From an uncultured Alphaproteobacteria bacterium (GTDB lineage Bacteria; Pseudomonadota; Alphaproteobacteria; HIMB59; GCA-002718135): 51,721 bases of DNA. A program made the position numbers and the translations under genes. Under the pieces are notes generated by a model. The model saw nothing but the letters and a program-made list of their open reading frames with translations. It did no database searches and was not told where the DNA came from. Below, in pieces: positions 26,647 to 38,448 of this stretch. Position 1 is the stretch's first letter; every line of letters starts with the position of its first letter. The stretch lies in assembly GCA_902518985.1 (NCBI GenBank), contig CABYIF010000004.1:1-51721 (forward strand). The letters run 5' to 3'.

Positions 26647-28384
26647 TTTCTAGCTTTTCTTTTAATTGAAGCTTTTTGTAAATTTCTGATTTATTGAATA
26701 AATCTTTATGAGAACCATAATTATCAACTTTGCCCTTATCCATTACATATATTATATCTGAATCCTCAATTGTGCTTAATCTGTGTGCTATAATTAAAAT
26801 TGTTTTATTTTTCATTAAATTTTTTATTGTTTTATAAATTTCTTTTTCGGTAATATTGTCAAGAGATGAAGTTGCCTCATCCATTATCAGTATAGGCGCA
26901 TCTTTGATCATTGCTCTTGCAATCGCTACTCGTTGTCTCTGTCCTCCTGATAACTTAACTCCACTCTCTCCAATAACTGTTTCTAATTTATTTTTTAAAT
27001 TTTCTGAGAATTCTGAAATTCCTGCAAGCTTAGCAACGTTTTCAATTTCATCATAGGTTGCTTCTAATTTTCCATATTTAATATTATTAGCTATAGTATC
27101 ATTAAATAAAATTGTTTCTTGTGTAACCATTGAAATATTATTTCTAAGATCACCTAATGAAATTTCTCTAATATTTTTAGAGTCAATAGTTATTTCGCCA
27201 GTATAACTATCAAAAAATCTTGATATTATGTTTACGATAGTAGATTTACCTGAGCCAGACAAACCAACAAGAGCCACTCTTTTATTTTTAGGAATCTTTA
27301 AATTAATATTTTTTAAGACCTTTTTTTCATCATACCCGAATGAAACGTCCTTTAAAATTATGTCTCCATCTAAAGTAAGATCATTTTTTATAGAGACCTT
27401 CTCCATTCTTTCTTCAGGTGTATCAAGGAGCTTAAAGATTCTTTCTGCTCCAGCTAAACCTTCTTGGACACTAATGTTCAGATTACCAAGCGCCTTTACC
27501 GGTTGGTATGCCAGAAGAAGACTAACTAGGAAACTCATAAATTGTCCTGTTGTCATTGTTTCGTTTAAAACAAATACACCACCAGCATATATTGAAAGAG
27601 CAATTGCTAAACTACCAATAAACTCCATCAGAGGACTTAATCGATTACTTATAAAGGCAGATCTTGTAAAATATTTTTGTATAAAACTTATGGTCTCAAA
27701 TGCTCTATTCTTTTCAAAGTTTTCTTTTGTATAAGATTTAACTTGCTTAATTCCTTTAATACTTTCTGCAAGTACATTTGAAAATACAGCAATTTCACTT
27801 TGTATTGTATAGGTAATTTTTCTAATACTTTTACCAATTTTTCTTATAGGCCACAAAGCAAGTGGAAAAGCAAAAAAAGCAAAAAGTGTAAGAGTCCAAC
27901 TTTGATAAAACATGTTTCCTAGTAGAAATATAATTACCAAAACATCTTTTATCACACCTGTAACTGATTTTACAATTGCAAGTCTTAGATAATAAGTGTC
28001 ATTAATAAGTCTTGAAATCAGATTGCCAGACTTAGAGTCATTATAAAATTGCATATTTAAATACATTAGTTTTTCAAACATTTGTGTTTGTAATTTTGCT
28101 ATTGTTGCATGCGCTACTTTACTCATTTGATAAGAGTGAGTATAGGTAGCCAAACCTTTAAGCAATGTTACTATTATAATTGCTATGGGTATTAAAAATA
28201 GCATTTCTTTATTCCCTTTAATTAGTACATCATCTAAAGCTGGCCTTACTAACCAAGCATGTAATCCTGTAGCAGCTGCTGAAATAATCATCATTATTAA
28301 AGCTAGAAATATCTTAAGTTTATGCTCTAAAAGATAGTTGACTATTATTCTCGATGTAACTGATTGTTTTTTTGAGGAGTTCAT
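26636..28384 (-). CDS. msbA: Lipid A export ABC transporter ATP-binding/permease protein
   Basis: The 582-residue half-transporter has six membrane helices, then a nucleotide-binding domain with Walker A LVGLSGSGKSTIVN, signature LSGGQRQRVAIARA, Walker B ILIMDEATSSLD and switch IIAHRLST. It flips lipid A-core across the inner membrane as a homodimer. Its placement with lpxK, waaA and acyltransferases supports MsbA over a drug exporter. Its start codon abuts the ubiA stop. Confidence 0.92.
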   Translation of the reverse strand: MNSSKKQSVTSRIIVNYLLEHKLKIFLALIMMIISAAATGLHAWLVRPALDDVLIKGNKEMLFLIPIAIIIVTLLKGLATYTHSYQMSKVAHATIAKLQTQMFEKLMYLNMQFYNDSKSGNLISRLINDTYYLRLAIVKSVTGVIKDVLVIIFLLGNMFYQSWTLTLFAFFAFPLALWPIRKIGKSIRKITYTIQSEIAVFSNVLAESIKGIKQVKSYTKENFEKNRAFETISFIQKYFTRSAFISNRLSPLMEFIGSLAIALSIYAGGVFVLNETMTTGQFMSFLVSLLLAYQPVKALGNLNISVQEGLAGAERIFKLLDTPEERMEKVSIKNDLTLDGDIILKDVSFGYDEKKVLKNINLKIPKNKRVALVGLSGSGKSTIVNIISRFFDSYTGEITIDSKNIREISLGDLRNNISMVTQETILFNDTIANNIKYGKLEATYDEIENVAKLAGISEFSENLKNKLETVIGESGVKLSGGQRQRVAIARAMIKDAPILIMDEATSSLDNITEKEIYKTIKNLMKNKTILIIAHRLSTIEDSDIIYVMDKGKVDNYGSHKDLFNKSEIYKKLQLKEKLENEF

Positions 28385-29247
28385 TAAAAAACTAATAAAT
28401 ATATAAATAACATAAAAGCAAATATATTATTCTGGCGAAAATAAAAATTTGAGCTTTCTGATGAGCTTATATCCCATTTTTGAATTGCTATATACGTACA
28501 AATTCCAATGATAGCTATAACAAATAAACTAATTAGAGAATTTGAGGAATTCCAGCCTAAATATCCAAAAATTAAAAGAACAATACAATAACAAATCAAT
28601 ACCAGCCATCTCCCATTGTTACCAAAAAGAACTGCGGTAGATTTAATATTATGTTTTATGTCGTCTTCCCTATCTTGATATGCATAGATTGTGTCATATC
28701 CTAATGTCCAAATTACGCACGCCACATACAGTAAAATAAATTGAGAAGTTATTGATTGGTTAAATTGTGTTGAGACTATTAAAGCCCCCCAACTAAATGT
28801 TATTCCTAAAAAAACTTGAGGCCAAAATGTTATTCTTTTCATAAATGGATAAAGAATGACAAATGGAGCACTCATTAATCCAAAAATAATTGAATATAAA
28901 TTAAATTGTAAAAGTATAATTAAGCCTAGCAATAGAAAAATTAATAATAATAAAACTGCCTCAAATATACTAATTCTTTTTGATGCTATAGGTCTGAACT
29001 GAGTTCTTTGAACAGATTTATCTATATCCTTATCAACAATGTCATTTATTATACAGCCCGCACTTCTCATAAAAAAGGAACCTAATAAAAAAATTATTAA
29101 CCAACTGATCAGCTCTTTTATTTCCAAATCTAAAAGTGATAAACCAAACCAGCATGGCCACATTAATAATAGGAACCCAATAGGTTTATTAAACCTAATT
29201 AATTCTAAATAATTAGTGAATTTTTTTAAAACTAAACTATCCAACAT
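28384..29247 (-). CDS. ubiA: 4-hydroxybenzoate octaprenyltransferase
   Basis: The 287-residue polytopic membrane protein has the two Asp-rich prenyl-diphosphate sites: CIINDIVDKDIDKSVQRTQFRPIAS and YAYQDREDDIKHN. The start FNKPIGFLLLMWPCWFGL is typical of UbiA. It prenylates 4-hydroxybenzoate in ubiquinone synthesis. It is the first gene of the minus-strand run and diverges from rsmE. Ubiquinone synthesis fits the quinone-linked respiration implied by the downstream oxidase. Confidence 0.93.
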   Translation of the reverse strand: MLDSLVLKKFTNYLELIRFNKPIGFLLLMWPCWFGLSLLDLEIKELISWLIIFLLGSFFMRSAGCIINDIVDKDIDKSVQRTQFRPIASKRISIFEAVLLLLIFLLLGLIILLQFNLYSIIFGLMSAPFVILYPFMKRITFWPQVFLGITFSWGALIVSTQFNQSITSQFILLYVACVIWTLGYDTIYAYQDREDDIKHNIKSTAVLFGNNGRWLVLICYCIVLLIFGYLGWNSSNSLISLFVIAIIGICTYIAIQKWDISSSESSNFYFRQNNIFAFMLFIYLLVF

Positions 29248-29282
29248 ATATGAATAAAGTGTTATTATTTTAAACTATTGTT

Positions 29283-30023
29283 ATGAAAATGTCTAAAACA
29301 CGATTGTATATAGAAAAGAAATTATCATCAAATATAATGATTTATATTAAAAACAAGCAGCATCACTATTTAAAAAATGTTTTAAGAATCAAAATCCAGG
29401 ATAATATTTTAATTTTTGATGGTTTAACAGGTGAATGGCTTTCTAAAGTTGTTTCAATTAATCGTGATAATATTGTACTTCAGGTAATAAAGAAAACTAG
29501 GGAGTTAAAATTAGAAACTGATATTTGGCTTATCTTTGCTCCGATAAAATTATTTCGTATGAATATAACGATCCAAAAAGCAACTGAACTGGGCATATCC
29601 AGATTTATACCTTGCATTACACAAAATACAAATCAGTCAAAAATAAATATTAGAAATTTAAAGATGAATATTACTGAAGCCGCTGAGCAATCCGAACGAT
29701 TATCACTTCCTTTAATAGATGAGCCAATCAAAATAGATAAAATAATAGAAAATTTTCCAAAAGATAGATGCTTGATCTTTTGTAATGAAAGTCATGAAAA
29801 CTTACCTATGATATATCAAGCTATATCAACGAAAGTTGATCAATACAATAAATGGGCAATTTTAATTGGTCCAGAAGGAGGTTTTTCAAAACAAGAGTCA
29901 GAAAATATACTATCTTTAAAATCAACCATACCAGTTTCACTTGGACAGAGAATTTTAAGATCAGATACAGCTACAACTGCAGCAATTTTTTCACTACAGT
30001 CATTAGTTGAAAATAACAAATAA
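29283..30023 (+). CDS. rsmE: 16S rRNA (uracil(1498)-N(3))-methyltransferase
   Basis: The 246-residue SPOUT methyltransferase has the N-terminal PUA-like part HHYLKNVLRIKIQDNILIFDG, FAPIKLFRMNITIQKATELGISRFIPCITQN, and the knot motifs ILIGPEGGFSKQE and LGQRILRSDTATTAAI. It methylates U1498 of 16S rRNA. It has its own upstream region and is followed by 86 nt of spacer before coxB. Confidence 0.93.
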   Translation: MKMSKTRLYIEKKLSSNIMIYIKNKQHHYLKNVLRIKIQDNILIFDGLTGEWLSKVVSINRDNIVLQVIKKTRELKLETDIWLIFAPIKLFRMNITIQKATELGISRFIPCITQNTNQSKINIRNLKMNITEAAEQSERLSLPLIDEPIKIDKIIENFPKDRCLIFCNESHENLPMIYQAISTKVDQYNKWAILIGPEGGFSKQESENILSLKSTIPVSLGQRILRSDTATTAAIFSLQSLVENNK

Positions 30024-30109
30024 GCGACATCCTGTCCTAGAAATTGAACATAAAATCCTTTGTATATTGCTGAATTATTTATTCATAAGTGTTATATGGT
30101 AATTACAAG

Positions 30110-32516
<2,407 letters not shown>

Positions 32517-32521
32517 AGAAG

Positions 32522-33436
32522 GTGTACAATAAATCTACATTAGAAAGATATAGTGACAATCTCTTTTTGCGAAAGCTTAAAGGGTATTATGAACTTATGA
32601 AACCTAGAGTAATGAGTTTAGTAATATTTACTGCTTTTGTTGGAATGTTTCTAGCACCAGGAAAAATAGAAAGTATTAATTATATTATTGTCATCATAGC
32701 AATTGCAATTGGAGCGGGCTCATCAGCAGCTATTAATATGTGGTTTGATGAAGATATTGATAAGACAATGGAGAGAACTAAGACTCGGCCTATTCCACTA
32801 GGTATTGTCTCCAAAAACGAAGCTCTTGTATTAGGAATTTTTACGGGAATCATATCCTTAATTTTAATGCAGTGGTTCTCTAATCCACTATCGACGAGTT
32901 TACTATTATTCACAATATTATTTTATATTTTTATTTATACCTTTTGGTTAAAACGCACCACTTCTCTAAACATTGTAATTGGAGGCGCAGCTGGCGCAAT
33001 ACCTCCTATCATAGGTTGGACAGCAGTCACTCCAGAAATCAGCTTTCTACCTATTAGTATGTTCTTAATTATATTCTTTTGGACACCACCACATTTTTGG
33101 GCATTGTCTGTATATAGATTTAATGATTATGAAAACGCTAAAGTACCCATGCTTCCTAATGTTAAAAGCATAGATAACACTAAACAACAAATTGTCTCTT
33201 ACACATTAATTTTAATTATTACTAGTTATCTTCCTTATATCAGTGAGAGCGTTGGAATTATTTATTTAGGATTAGCAACTATACTAAATTTCTTTTTAAT
33301 AACTGGCTCAATTAAATTAAAAAATAGTAAAGAAAAGAAATCATTACCTAATCCCGAAGGTCTAAAATTTTTTGCTATATCTATATTTTATTTATTTAGT
33401 TTATTTTCAGCTATGCTTATAGATCATCTCATTTAA
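32522..33436 (+). CDS. ctaB: Protohaem IX farnesyltransferase (haem O synthase)
   Basis: It begins at GTG after AGAAGG. The 304-residue membrane protein has the UbiA-superfamily motifs NMWFDEDIDKTMERTKTRPIP and PPHFWALSVYRFNDYENAKVPMLP. It attaches the farnesyl group to haem B for haem A synthesis, needed by subunit I. It sits in its usual place between coxA and the copper-assembly genes. Confidence 0.96.
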   Translation: MYNKSTLERYSDNLFLRKLKGYYELMKPRVMSLVIFTAFVGMFLAPGKIESINYIIVIIAIAIGAGSSAAINMWFDEDIDKTMERTKTRPIPLGIVSKNEALVLGIFTGIISLILMQWFSNPLSTSLLLFTILFYIFIYTFWLKRTTSLNIVIGGAAGAIPPIIGWTAVTPEISFLPISMFLIIFFWTPPHFWALSVYRFNDYENAKVPMLPNVKSIDNTKQQIVSYTLILIITSYLPYISESVGIIYLGLATILNFFLITGSIKLKNSKEKKSLPNPEGLKFFAISIFYLFSLFSAMLIDHLI

Positions 33437-33438
33437 TT

Positions 33439-33546
33439 ATGAAAAATAGAAGAAAAAAAAATATAATAACATTAATAATACTTCTTTGTATTGTTGCTTT
33501 TTTTTACCTGTGGACATTGTTTAAAGCAAACATTTTTGGGGTTTAA
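33439..33546 (+). CDS. 35-aa single-pass membrane peptide in the cox operon (CoxF-like)
   Basis: This gene is too short for the ORF track. ATG at 33439, two bases after the ctaB stop, opens a 35-codon frame ending in TAA that shares a base with the ctaG ATG. The product has a basic N-terminus (MKNRRKK) and one hydrophobic helix (IITLIILLCIVAFFYLWTLF). Small one-helix proteins between ctaB and ctaG are common in alphaproteobacterial oxidase operons and are thought to help assembly. The exact join to both neighbours supports a real gene. Confidence 0.75.
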   Translation: MKNRRKKNIITLIILLCIVAFFYLWTLFKANIFGV

Positions 33547-34061
33547 TGACAAATAATAGAACAGCTCTGAGCTTATCATTAATAGTTTTAACTATGATTA
33601 TTTTAGTAGGTTTCTCAGTTCCACTATATGATCTTTTTTGTCGTGTCACAGGATATGGAGGCAAAACAAATATTTCTGAATTTCAGTCTTCAACTATTCT
33701 TGAGAGAGATATAAGTTTGAAATTTAATGCTGATGTAAATGATAGTATAAACTGGTCTTTTAAAGCACCTGAGAATATTAAATTTAAGGTTGGAGAAAAT
33801 ATGCTAGTTAAATACAAAGCTCAAAATTTATCTAATACTCCAACAACAGGAACTGCGACATTTAATGTGCTACCAGAAAAAGTTGGACCTTATTTTATTA
33901 AAACTCAATGTTTTTGTTTTGAAAAACAGACTCTAAATCCTGGTGAAATCATAGACATGCCTGTGGTATTTTATGTAGACCCTGCTATAAGTCAAGATCC
34001 AACAATGAAAGATGTAGAAGAGATAACATTGTCATACACCTTTTTTAAATATATAGATTAA
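33546..34061 (+). CDS. ctaG: Cytochrome c oxidase copper-assembly protein Cox11
   Basis: The 171-residue protein has one N-terminal membrane helix, then VPLYDLFCRVTGYGGKTN and the copper-binding CFCFEKQTLNPGE motif, then MPVVFYVDPAI. It delivers copper to the CuB site of subunit I from the periplasmic side. It is flanked by the small peptide gene and coxC. Confidence 0.95.
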   Translation: MTNNRTALSLSLIVLTMIILVGFSVPLYDLFCRVTGYGGKTNISEFQSSTILERDISLKFNADVNDSINWSFKAPENIKFKVGENMLVKYKAQNLSNTPTTGTATFNVLPEKVGPYFIKTQCFCFEKQTLNPGEIIDMPVVFYVDPAISQDPTMKDVEEITLSYTFFKYID

Positions 34062-34065
34062 TCCT

Positions 34066-34914
34066 ATGGCTAACAAATCAATATCAACCGGTCAAAAACA
34101 CCCATATCACTTAGTTGATCCTAGCCCTCTTCCTTTCTTATCATCAATAGCTGGCCTAGCAATGGCAGCTGGATTAGTTTTCTATATGCACTATGATACA
34201 AAATGGTTGTTAATATTAGGAACAATTGGCCTTCTTACTGTTATGTTTTTATGGTGGAGAGATGTAATTAAAGAGTCTACCTTTCAAAAAGTTCATACTC
34301 CTGTTGTAGAGTTAGGGTTACGTTATGGTATGGCCTTATTTATTGCATCAGAAGTTATGTTTTTTGTAGCATTTTTCTGGGCATTTTTTGACGCCAGTTT
34401 AACACCTAAACTTCCTATTGAAGAATTTTCTGAAACATTTGATTCCGATGGTGCGGTAGGTATTTGGCCACCTGAGGGTATTAAAACTTTTGATCCCTTA
34501 GATGTTCCTTTCTTAAATACATTAATATTACTTATGTCTGGAACAACCTGTACATGGGCACACCATGCAGTCAGAGAAGGTCATAAAGACCAAGCAATTC
34601 AAGCTTTGTGGATTACTGTTGGATTAGGAATATTCTTTTCTTTCATGCAAGGAGTTGAGTATTACGAAGCTGCTCATCACTATTTCAGTTTCACTGATGG
34701 AATTTATCCATCTGTATTTTACATGGCAACAGGTTTTCATGGATTTCATGTAATGGTAGGTACAATATTTCTGGCAGTATGTTTATATAGAATTTATAAA
34801 AATCATTTTACTCCAGATAGACATTTTGGTCTAGAAGCTGCTGCATGGTACTGGCATTTTGTTGATGTAGTATGGCTTTTTCTTTTTGTCTGTGTGTATG
34901 TTTGGGGAGCATAA
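34066..34914 (+). CDS. coxC: Cytochrome c oxidase subunit III
   Basis: The 282-residue polytopic protein has KHPYHLVDPSPLPF, ASEVMFFVAFFWAFFDASL, IWPPEGIKTFDPL, TWAHHAVREGHKD and the C-terminal EAAAWYWHFVDVVWLFLF. These are standard subunit III signatures. It stabilises the oxidase core. Its TAA is followed immediately and in frame by the SURF1 gene. Confidence 0.96.
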   Translation: MANKSISTGQKHPYHLVDPSPLPFLSSIAGLAMAAGLVFYMHYDTKWLLILGTIGLLTVMFLWWRDVIKESTFQKVHTPVVELGLRYGMALFIASEVMFFVAFFWAFFDASLTPKLPIEEFSETFDSDGAVGIWPPEGIKTFDPLDVPFLNTLILLMSGTTCTWAHHAVREGHKDQAIQALWITVGLGIFFSFMQGVEYYEAAHHYFSFTDGIYPSVFYMATGFHGFHVMVGTIFLAVCLYRIYKNHFTPDRHFGLEAAAWYWHFVDVVWLFLFVCVYVWGA

Positions 34915-35604
34915 ATTAGTAAATTTCCTTTAAAATTTTCTTTATTTAGTTTTTTTTGTATAGCTCTAACATTATATTTAGGTAGCTGGCAGCTTGAGAG
35001 ACTGGAATGGAAAAAAAATTTAATTCAAGAATTTAATGATTTGGTAAAAGAAAAACCCCTATCTTTATCAATGGGTAAGATGAAGTATAGAAATATGGAT
35101 GAGTTCACAAAGATTATTACAAAAGGGACTGTTGACAGATCAAAAAAAATTTTTTTTCCTGCTAAAACATACAATGGAAAAAATGGTTTTTTTATTGCTA
35201 GTTTGTTGATTGATAACCATAATAATAAATACCTTATTGATGAAGGTTGGTTTGAATATAATAAATTAAATTATTTTAAAAATAATTCTGATGTTATTTC
35301 CTCAGAAATAATCGGGTATTTGAGATATCCAACTGAAAAAAAAATGTTTACTCCAAAAAATTCTCCAGAAACCAATGAGTGGTATTACTATGACTTAAAA
35401 GAAATTCAAAAATATTTTAAAACAGATATCAATCAAAAGTTTTTTATTAAAAATATTACTAGTTATAGTGAAGAATTTTTGTTACCTTCAACAGTAAAAA
35501 ACAATTTTTCTAATAATCATTTACAATATGCTATTACCTGGTTTTTAATGAGTTTTTCGATTTTGGTTATTTTTATTATTTATTTAATTAGAAAGTACAA
35601 ATGA
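34915..35604 (+). CDS. SURF1 family oxidase-assembly protein, apparent ATT start
   Basis: The ORF track begins at TTG 35041 and loses the diagnostic N-terminus. The same frame is open back to the coxC stop and encodes a first membrane helix (FPLKFSLFSFFCIALTLYLG) and the SURF1 motif GSWQLERLEWK. No ATG, GTG or TTG lies upstream of 35041. The first codon after the coxC TAA is ATT, giving ATT-AGT-AAA, which would be a normal MSK start with one base changed. The second helix is at the C-terminus (YAITWFLMSFSILVIFIIYLI), as in SURF1, and INEGWFEYN-like IDEGWFEYN matches family sequence. Possible explanations are rare ATT initiation coupled to coxC termination, readthrough, or a sequence error. 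Confidence 0.82.
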   Translation: MSKFPLKFSLFSFFCIALTLYLGSWQLERLEWKKNLIQEFNDLVKEKPLSLSMGKMKYRNMDEFTKIITKGTVDRSKKIFFPAKTYNGKNGFFIASLLIDNHNNKYLIDEGWFEYNKLNYFKNNSDVISSEIIGYLRYPTEKKMFTPKNSPETNEWYYYDLKEIQKYFKTDINQKFFIKNITSYSEEFLLPSTVKNNFSNNHLQYAITWFLMSFSILVIFIIYLIRKYK

Positions 35605-37079
35605 GCGCCTATATAAAACTTAAAGAAATCTTTAAAGAGGCCTCTCTTTCATCAGATATTGCAGGAATTTTACATTGGGATATGTCTACAATGATGCCTC
35701 TTAACTCTAGAAACCAAAGAGCTGAGCAGCTCGCCTATCTATCCAAGTTAAGCCATGATAAAGTTTCTTCAAAACAAGTAAGAGATTTAATATTTGAAGC
35801 AAAAAATGAAGATTTAAATCAAAATGACTTACATAACCTAAGGGAAATTGAAAGAGAACATAAATTAACATCTTCAGTTCCATCTGATCTTGTCCAAAAA
35901 ATTTCTAGAACTGCAGCAAAATGTGAAGGTGAGTGGCAGGAAGCAAGAAAAAATTCTAATTTTAATTTAATAAAAAATAATTTGAATGAATTAATTAATC
36001 TTACCAAAGAGGAAGCAAATATATTAGGAAATGAATTTAATTTATCACCCTATGAAGCGCTAGTTAATAAATTTGAACCAGGATCGAATACACAATTAAT
36101 CGCAAATGTATTTGATGATCTTCAACAATTTTTAACACCTTTAATAGATACTATAATCGAAAAACAAAAGTCTCAAAAAATCTTACCTATTCCAAATAAA
36201 ATCAGCAAAACACAACAGAAAGAGCTAGCTGAACACATTATGAAAATAATAGGCTTTGATTTTAAAAGAGGAAGACTTGATAAAAGTGTGCATCCATTTT
36301 GTGGAGGCTCTACAAATGATGTAAGAATTACAACAAGATATAATGAAGAAAATCCATTTTCGTCTCTTGATGGAGTTATGCATGAAACAGGGCACGCCTT
36401 ATATGAATTAAATCTTCCAAAAAAATGGAATCATCAACCTGTAGGCAAATCAAGAGGAATGGCAATGCATGAAAGCCAATCTCTTTTGATTGAAATGCAA
36501 ATAACAAGATCACTAGCTTTTAAAAAATTTTTATCAAAGCTATTAAAAGATAAATTCAATATTATGGATAAATCTTTTGATGAAGATAATTTATACTTAC
36601 TGGGAACAAGAGTTAAAAAATCTTTTATTCGTGTTGAATCTGACGAAGTCACATACCCTTTGCATATTATTTTACGCTTTAATCTTGAGAGAAAAATATT
36701 TAATAATGAAATCGGCGTTAATGATATTCCTGATGCATGGAATACAGAATATAAAAGACTATTTGATAGAGAAGTTGAAAAAGATAATGATGGAAGCTTA
36801 CAAGATGTACATTGGTATGCAGGTTTATTCGGTTATTTCCCAACGTATTCACTTGGAGCTTTGACTGCTGCACAATTTGCAAGCCAATTAAGAATTGATT
36901 TACCAGAATTAGATTTAAATATTGAAAAAGGGAAATTCGATGATTTAATTAAATGGTTGAAAACAAATATTCATGAAAAAGCTAGCTTTTTTAGTACAAA
37001 TGAAGTTTTAGAACAGGTTACAAACTCAAGTTTAAATGCTAAATATTTTAAAAATTATATAACTAATCGATATCTTTAA
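35601..37079 (+). CDS. Carboxypeptidase Taq (M32) metallopeptidase
   Basis: The 492-residue protein has the M32 zinc motif HETGHALYE, the upstream block HPFCGGSTNDVRITTRY, and ESQSLLIEMQ carrying the third ligand. DEVTYPLHIILRF is also typical. It removes C-terminal residues from peptides in the cytoplasm. It overlaps SURF1 by 4 nt and touches thrC, so it is a full member of the operon. Its function has no evident link to respiration. Confidence 0.93.
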   Translation: MSAYIKLKEIFKEASLSSDIAGILHWDMSTMMPLNSRNQRAEQLAYLSKLSHDKVSSKQVRDLIFEAKNEDLNQNDLHNLREIEREHKLTSSVPSDLVQKISRTAAKCEGEWQEARKNSNFNLIKNNLNELINLTKEEANILGNEFNLSPYEALVNKFEPGSNTQLIANVFDDLQQFLTPLIDTIIEKQKSQKILPIPNKISKTQQKELAEHIMKIIGFDFKRGRLDKSVHPFCGGSTNDVRITTRYNEENPFSSLDGVMHETGHALYELNLPKKWNHQPVGKSRGMAMHESQSLLIEMQITRSLAFKKFLSKLLKDKFNIMDKSFDEDNLYLLGTRVKKSFIRVESDEVTYPLHIILRFNLERKIFNNEIGVNDIPDAWNTEYKRLFDREVEKDNDGSLQDVHWYAGLFGYFPTYSLGALTAAQFASQLRIDLPELDLNIEKGKFDDLIKWLKTNIHEKASFFSTNEVLEQVTNSSLNAKYFKNYITNRYL

Positions 37080-38447
37080 ATGAAATATTTAAGCACAAGA
37101 GATAATTCTCTTAAAAAATCATTCAATGAAATTCTTTATCAAGGCCTTTCGAAAGATGGTGGGTTATATTTGCCAGTTGAATGGCCAAATATTGATATCC
37201 ATAACTTGGAAAATAAATCATATGAAGATGTAGCATTAGAAATTATTTTTCCATTTGTTAAAGAAAATTTCTCTAAAGGTGAATTACAAAATATTTTAAA
37301 TGAAAGTTATTCAACCTTTAGTCATGAAAAAAAAGCTCCAGTAAAAGAATTACAAACAAATAAGTATATTTTAGAGCTAATTTATGGTCCCACATATGCT
37401 TTCAAAGATTATGCATTACAGTTTTTAGGAAAATTATTTTCATATAGCTTAATTAAAAATCCAAAAAAAATAACTGTATTAGGCGCCACATCTGGAGACA
37501 CTGGCTCAGCAGCTATTCATGCTTTTAAAACAAATCAAGATATTAATGTGTTTATATTACACCCACATGGCAAAGTTTCTCCAATGCAACAGAAACAAAT
37601 GACAACAGTTAATGAAGAAAATATTTTTAATATAGCAATTGAGGGTAATTTTGATGATTGTCAAAAAATTGTAAAAACTTTATTTATTGATGATGAAATA
37701 CAAAATAAAACTTCATTGACTGCAATAAATTCAATAAATTGGGCTAGATTAATAGCTCAGGTCGTATATTATTTTTGGAGTCACTTACAAATAAAAAATA
37801 AAGATATTAATTTCATAGTACCATCAGGAAATTTTGGAAATATATTTTCTGCTTATGTTGCAAAAAAAATGGGCTTACCCATTAATCGACTTCATGTTGC
37901 AACAAATAAAAATGATATTTTGAAATCGATTATAACACATGGTCAAATGAACAAAAAAATTGTATCGCAAACATTCAGTCCAAGTATGGATATACAAATT
38001 TCTAGTAATTTTGAAAGACAGATGTTTGAAAGTTTTGATAGAGATAGTAATCAAGTAAATAATGCTTTTAATGAATTTAATAAAACAGGAAGTTATCAAT
38101 TTAGTTCAAGTGTAATTGATAATTTTAAAAAGATTTATGACGCTTCTAGTATTAATGATGATGAAACTTTAGACACAATTTCTAAAATATTTAAAAAGTA
38201 CAATTATATATCTGATCCTCATACTGCTACTGGCTTTAAACTACTTATGGATAAAAATGATGACGAGACTTGGGTCTCACTGGCATGTGCTCATCCTGCT
38301 AAATTTAATACAGCTGTTGAAAAAGCTATTGGTAAAGCAACAGATATACCAATAGAATTAAGCAATCTCTTTGATAAAAAAGAAAACATGACTATATTAC
38401 CTAATAATATTCAAGAAGTGAAAAATTACTTATTACAAAATATTTGA
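37080..38447 (+). CDS. thrC: Threonine synthase
   Basis: The 455-residue PLP enzyme starts with the family sequence MKYLSTRDNS and SKDGGLYLP. The PLP lysine lies in TYAFKDYALQFLGKL, the phosphate loop is in GATSGDTGSAAIHAF, and NSINWARLIAQVVYYF follows. It converts O-phosphohomoserine to threonine. Its link to the oxidase operon and an M16 peptidase downstream is a familiar alphaproteobacterial arrangement. Confidence 0.95.
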   Translation: MKYLSTRDNSLKKSFNEILYQGLSKDGGLYLPVEWPNIDIHNLENKSYEDVALEIIFPFVKENFSKGELQNILNESYSTFSHEKKAPVKELQTNKYILELIYGPTYAFKDYALQFLGKLFSYSLIKNPKKITVLGATSGDTGSAAIHAFKTNQDINVFILHPHGKVSPMQQKQMTTVNEENIFNIAIEGNFDDCQKIVKTLFIDDEIQNKTSLTAINSINWARLIAQVVYYFWSHLQIKNKDINFIVPSGNFGNIFSAYVAKKMGLPINRLHVATNKNDILKSIITHGQMNKKIVSQTFSPSMDIQISSNFERQMFESFDRDSNQVNNAFNEFNKTGSYQFSSSVIDNFKKIYDASSINDDETLDTISKIFKKYNYISDPHTATGFKLLMDKNDDETWVSLACAHPAKFNTAVEKAIGKATDIPIELSNLFDKKENMTILPNNIQEVKNYLLQNI

Positions 38448-38448
38448 T

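Noticed and set aside
27228-27734. 168-aa plus-strand ORF
   Set aside because: It lies wholly antisense to the msbA ATP-binding domain, has no ribosome-binding site and shows no family motif.
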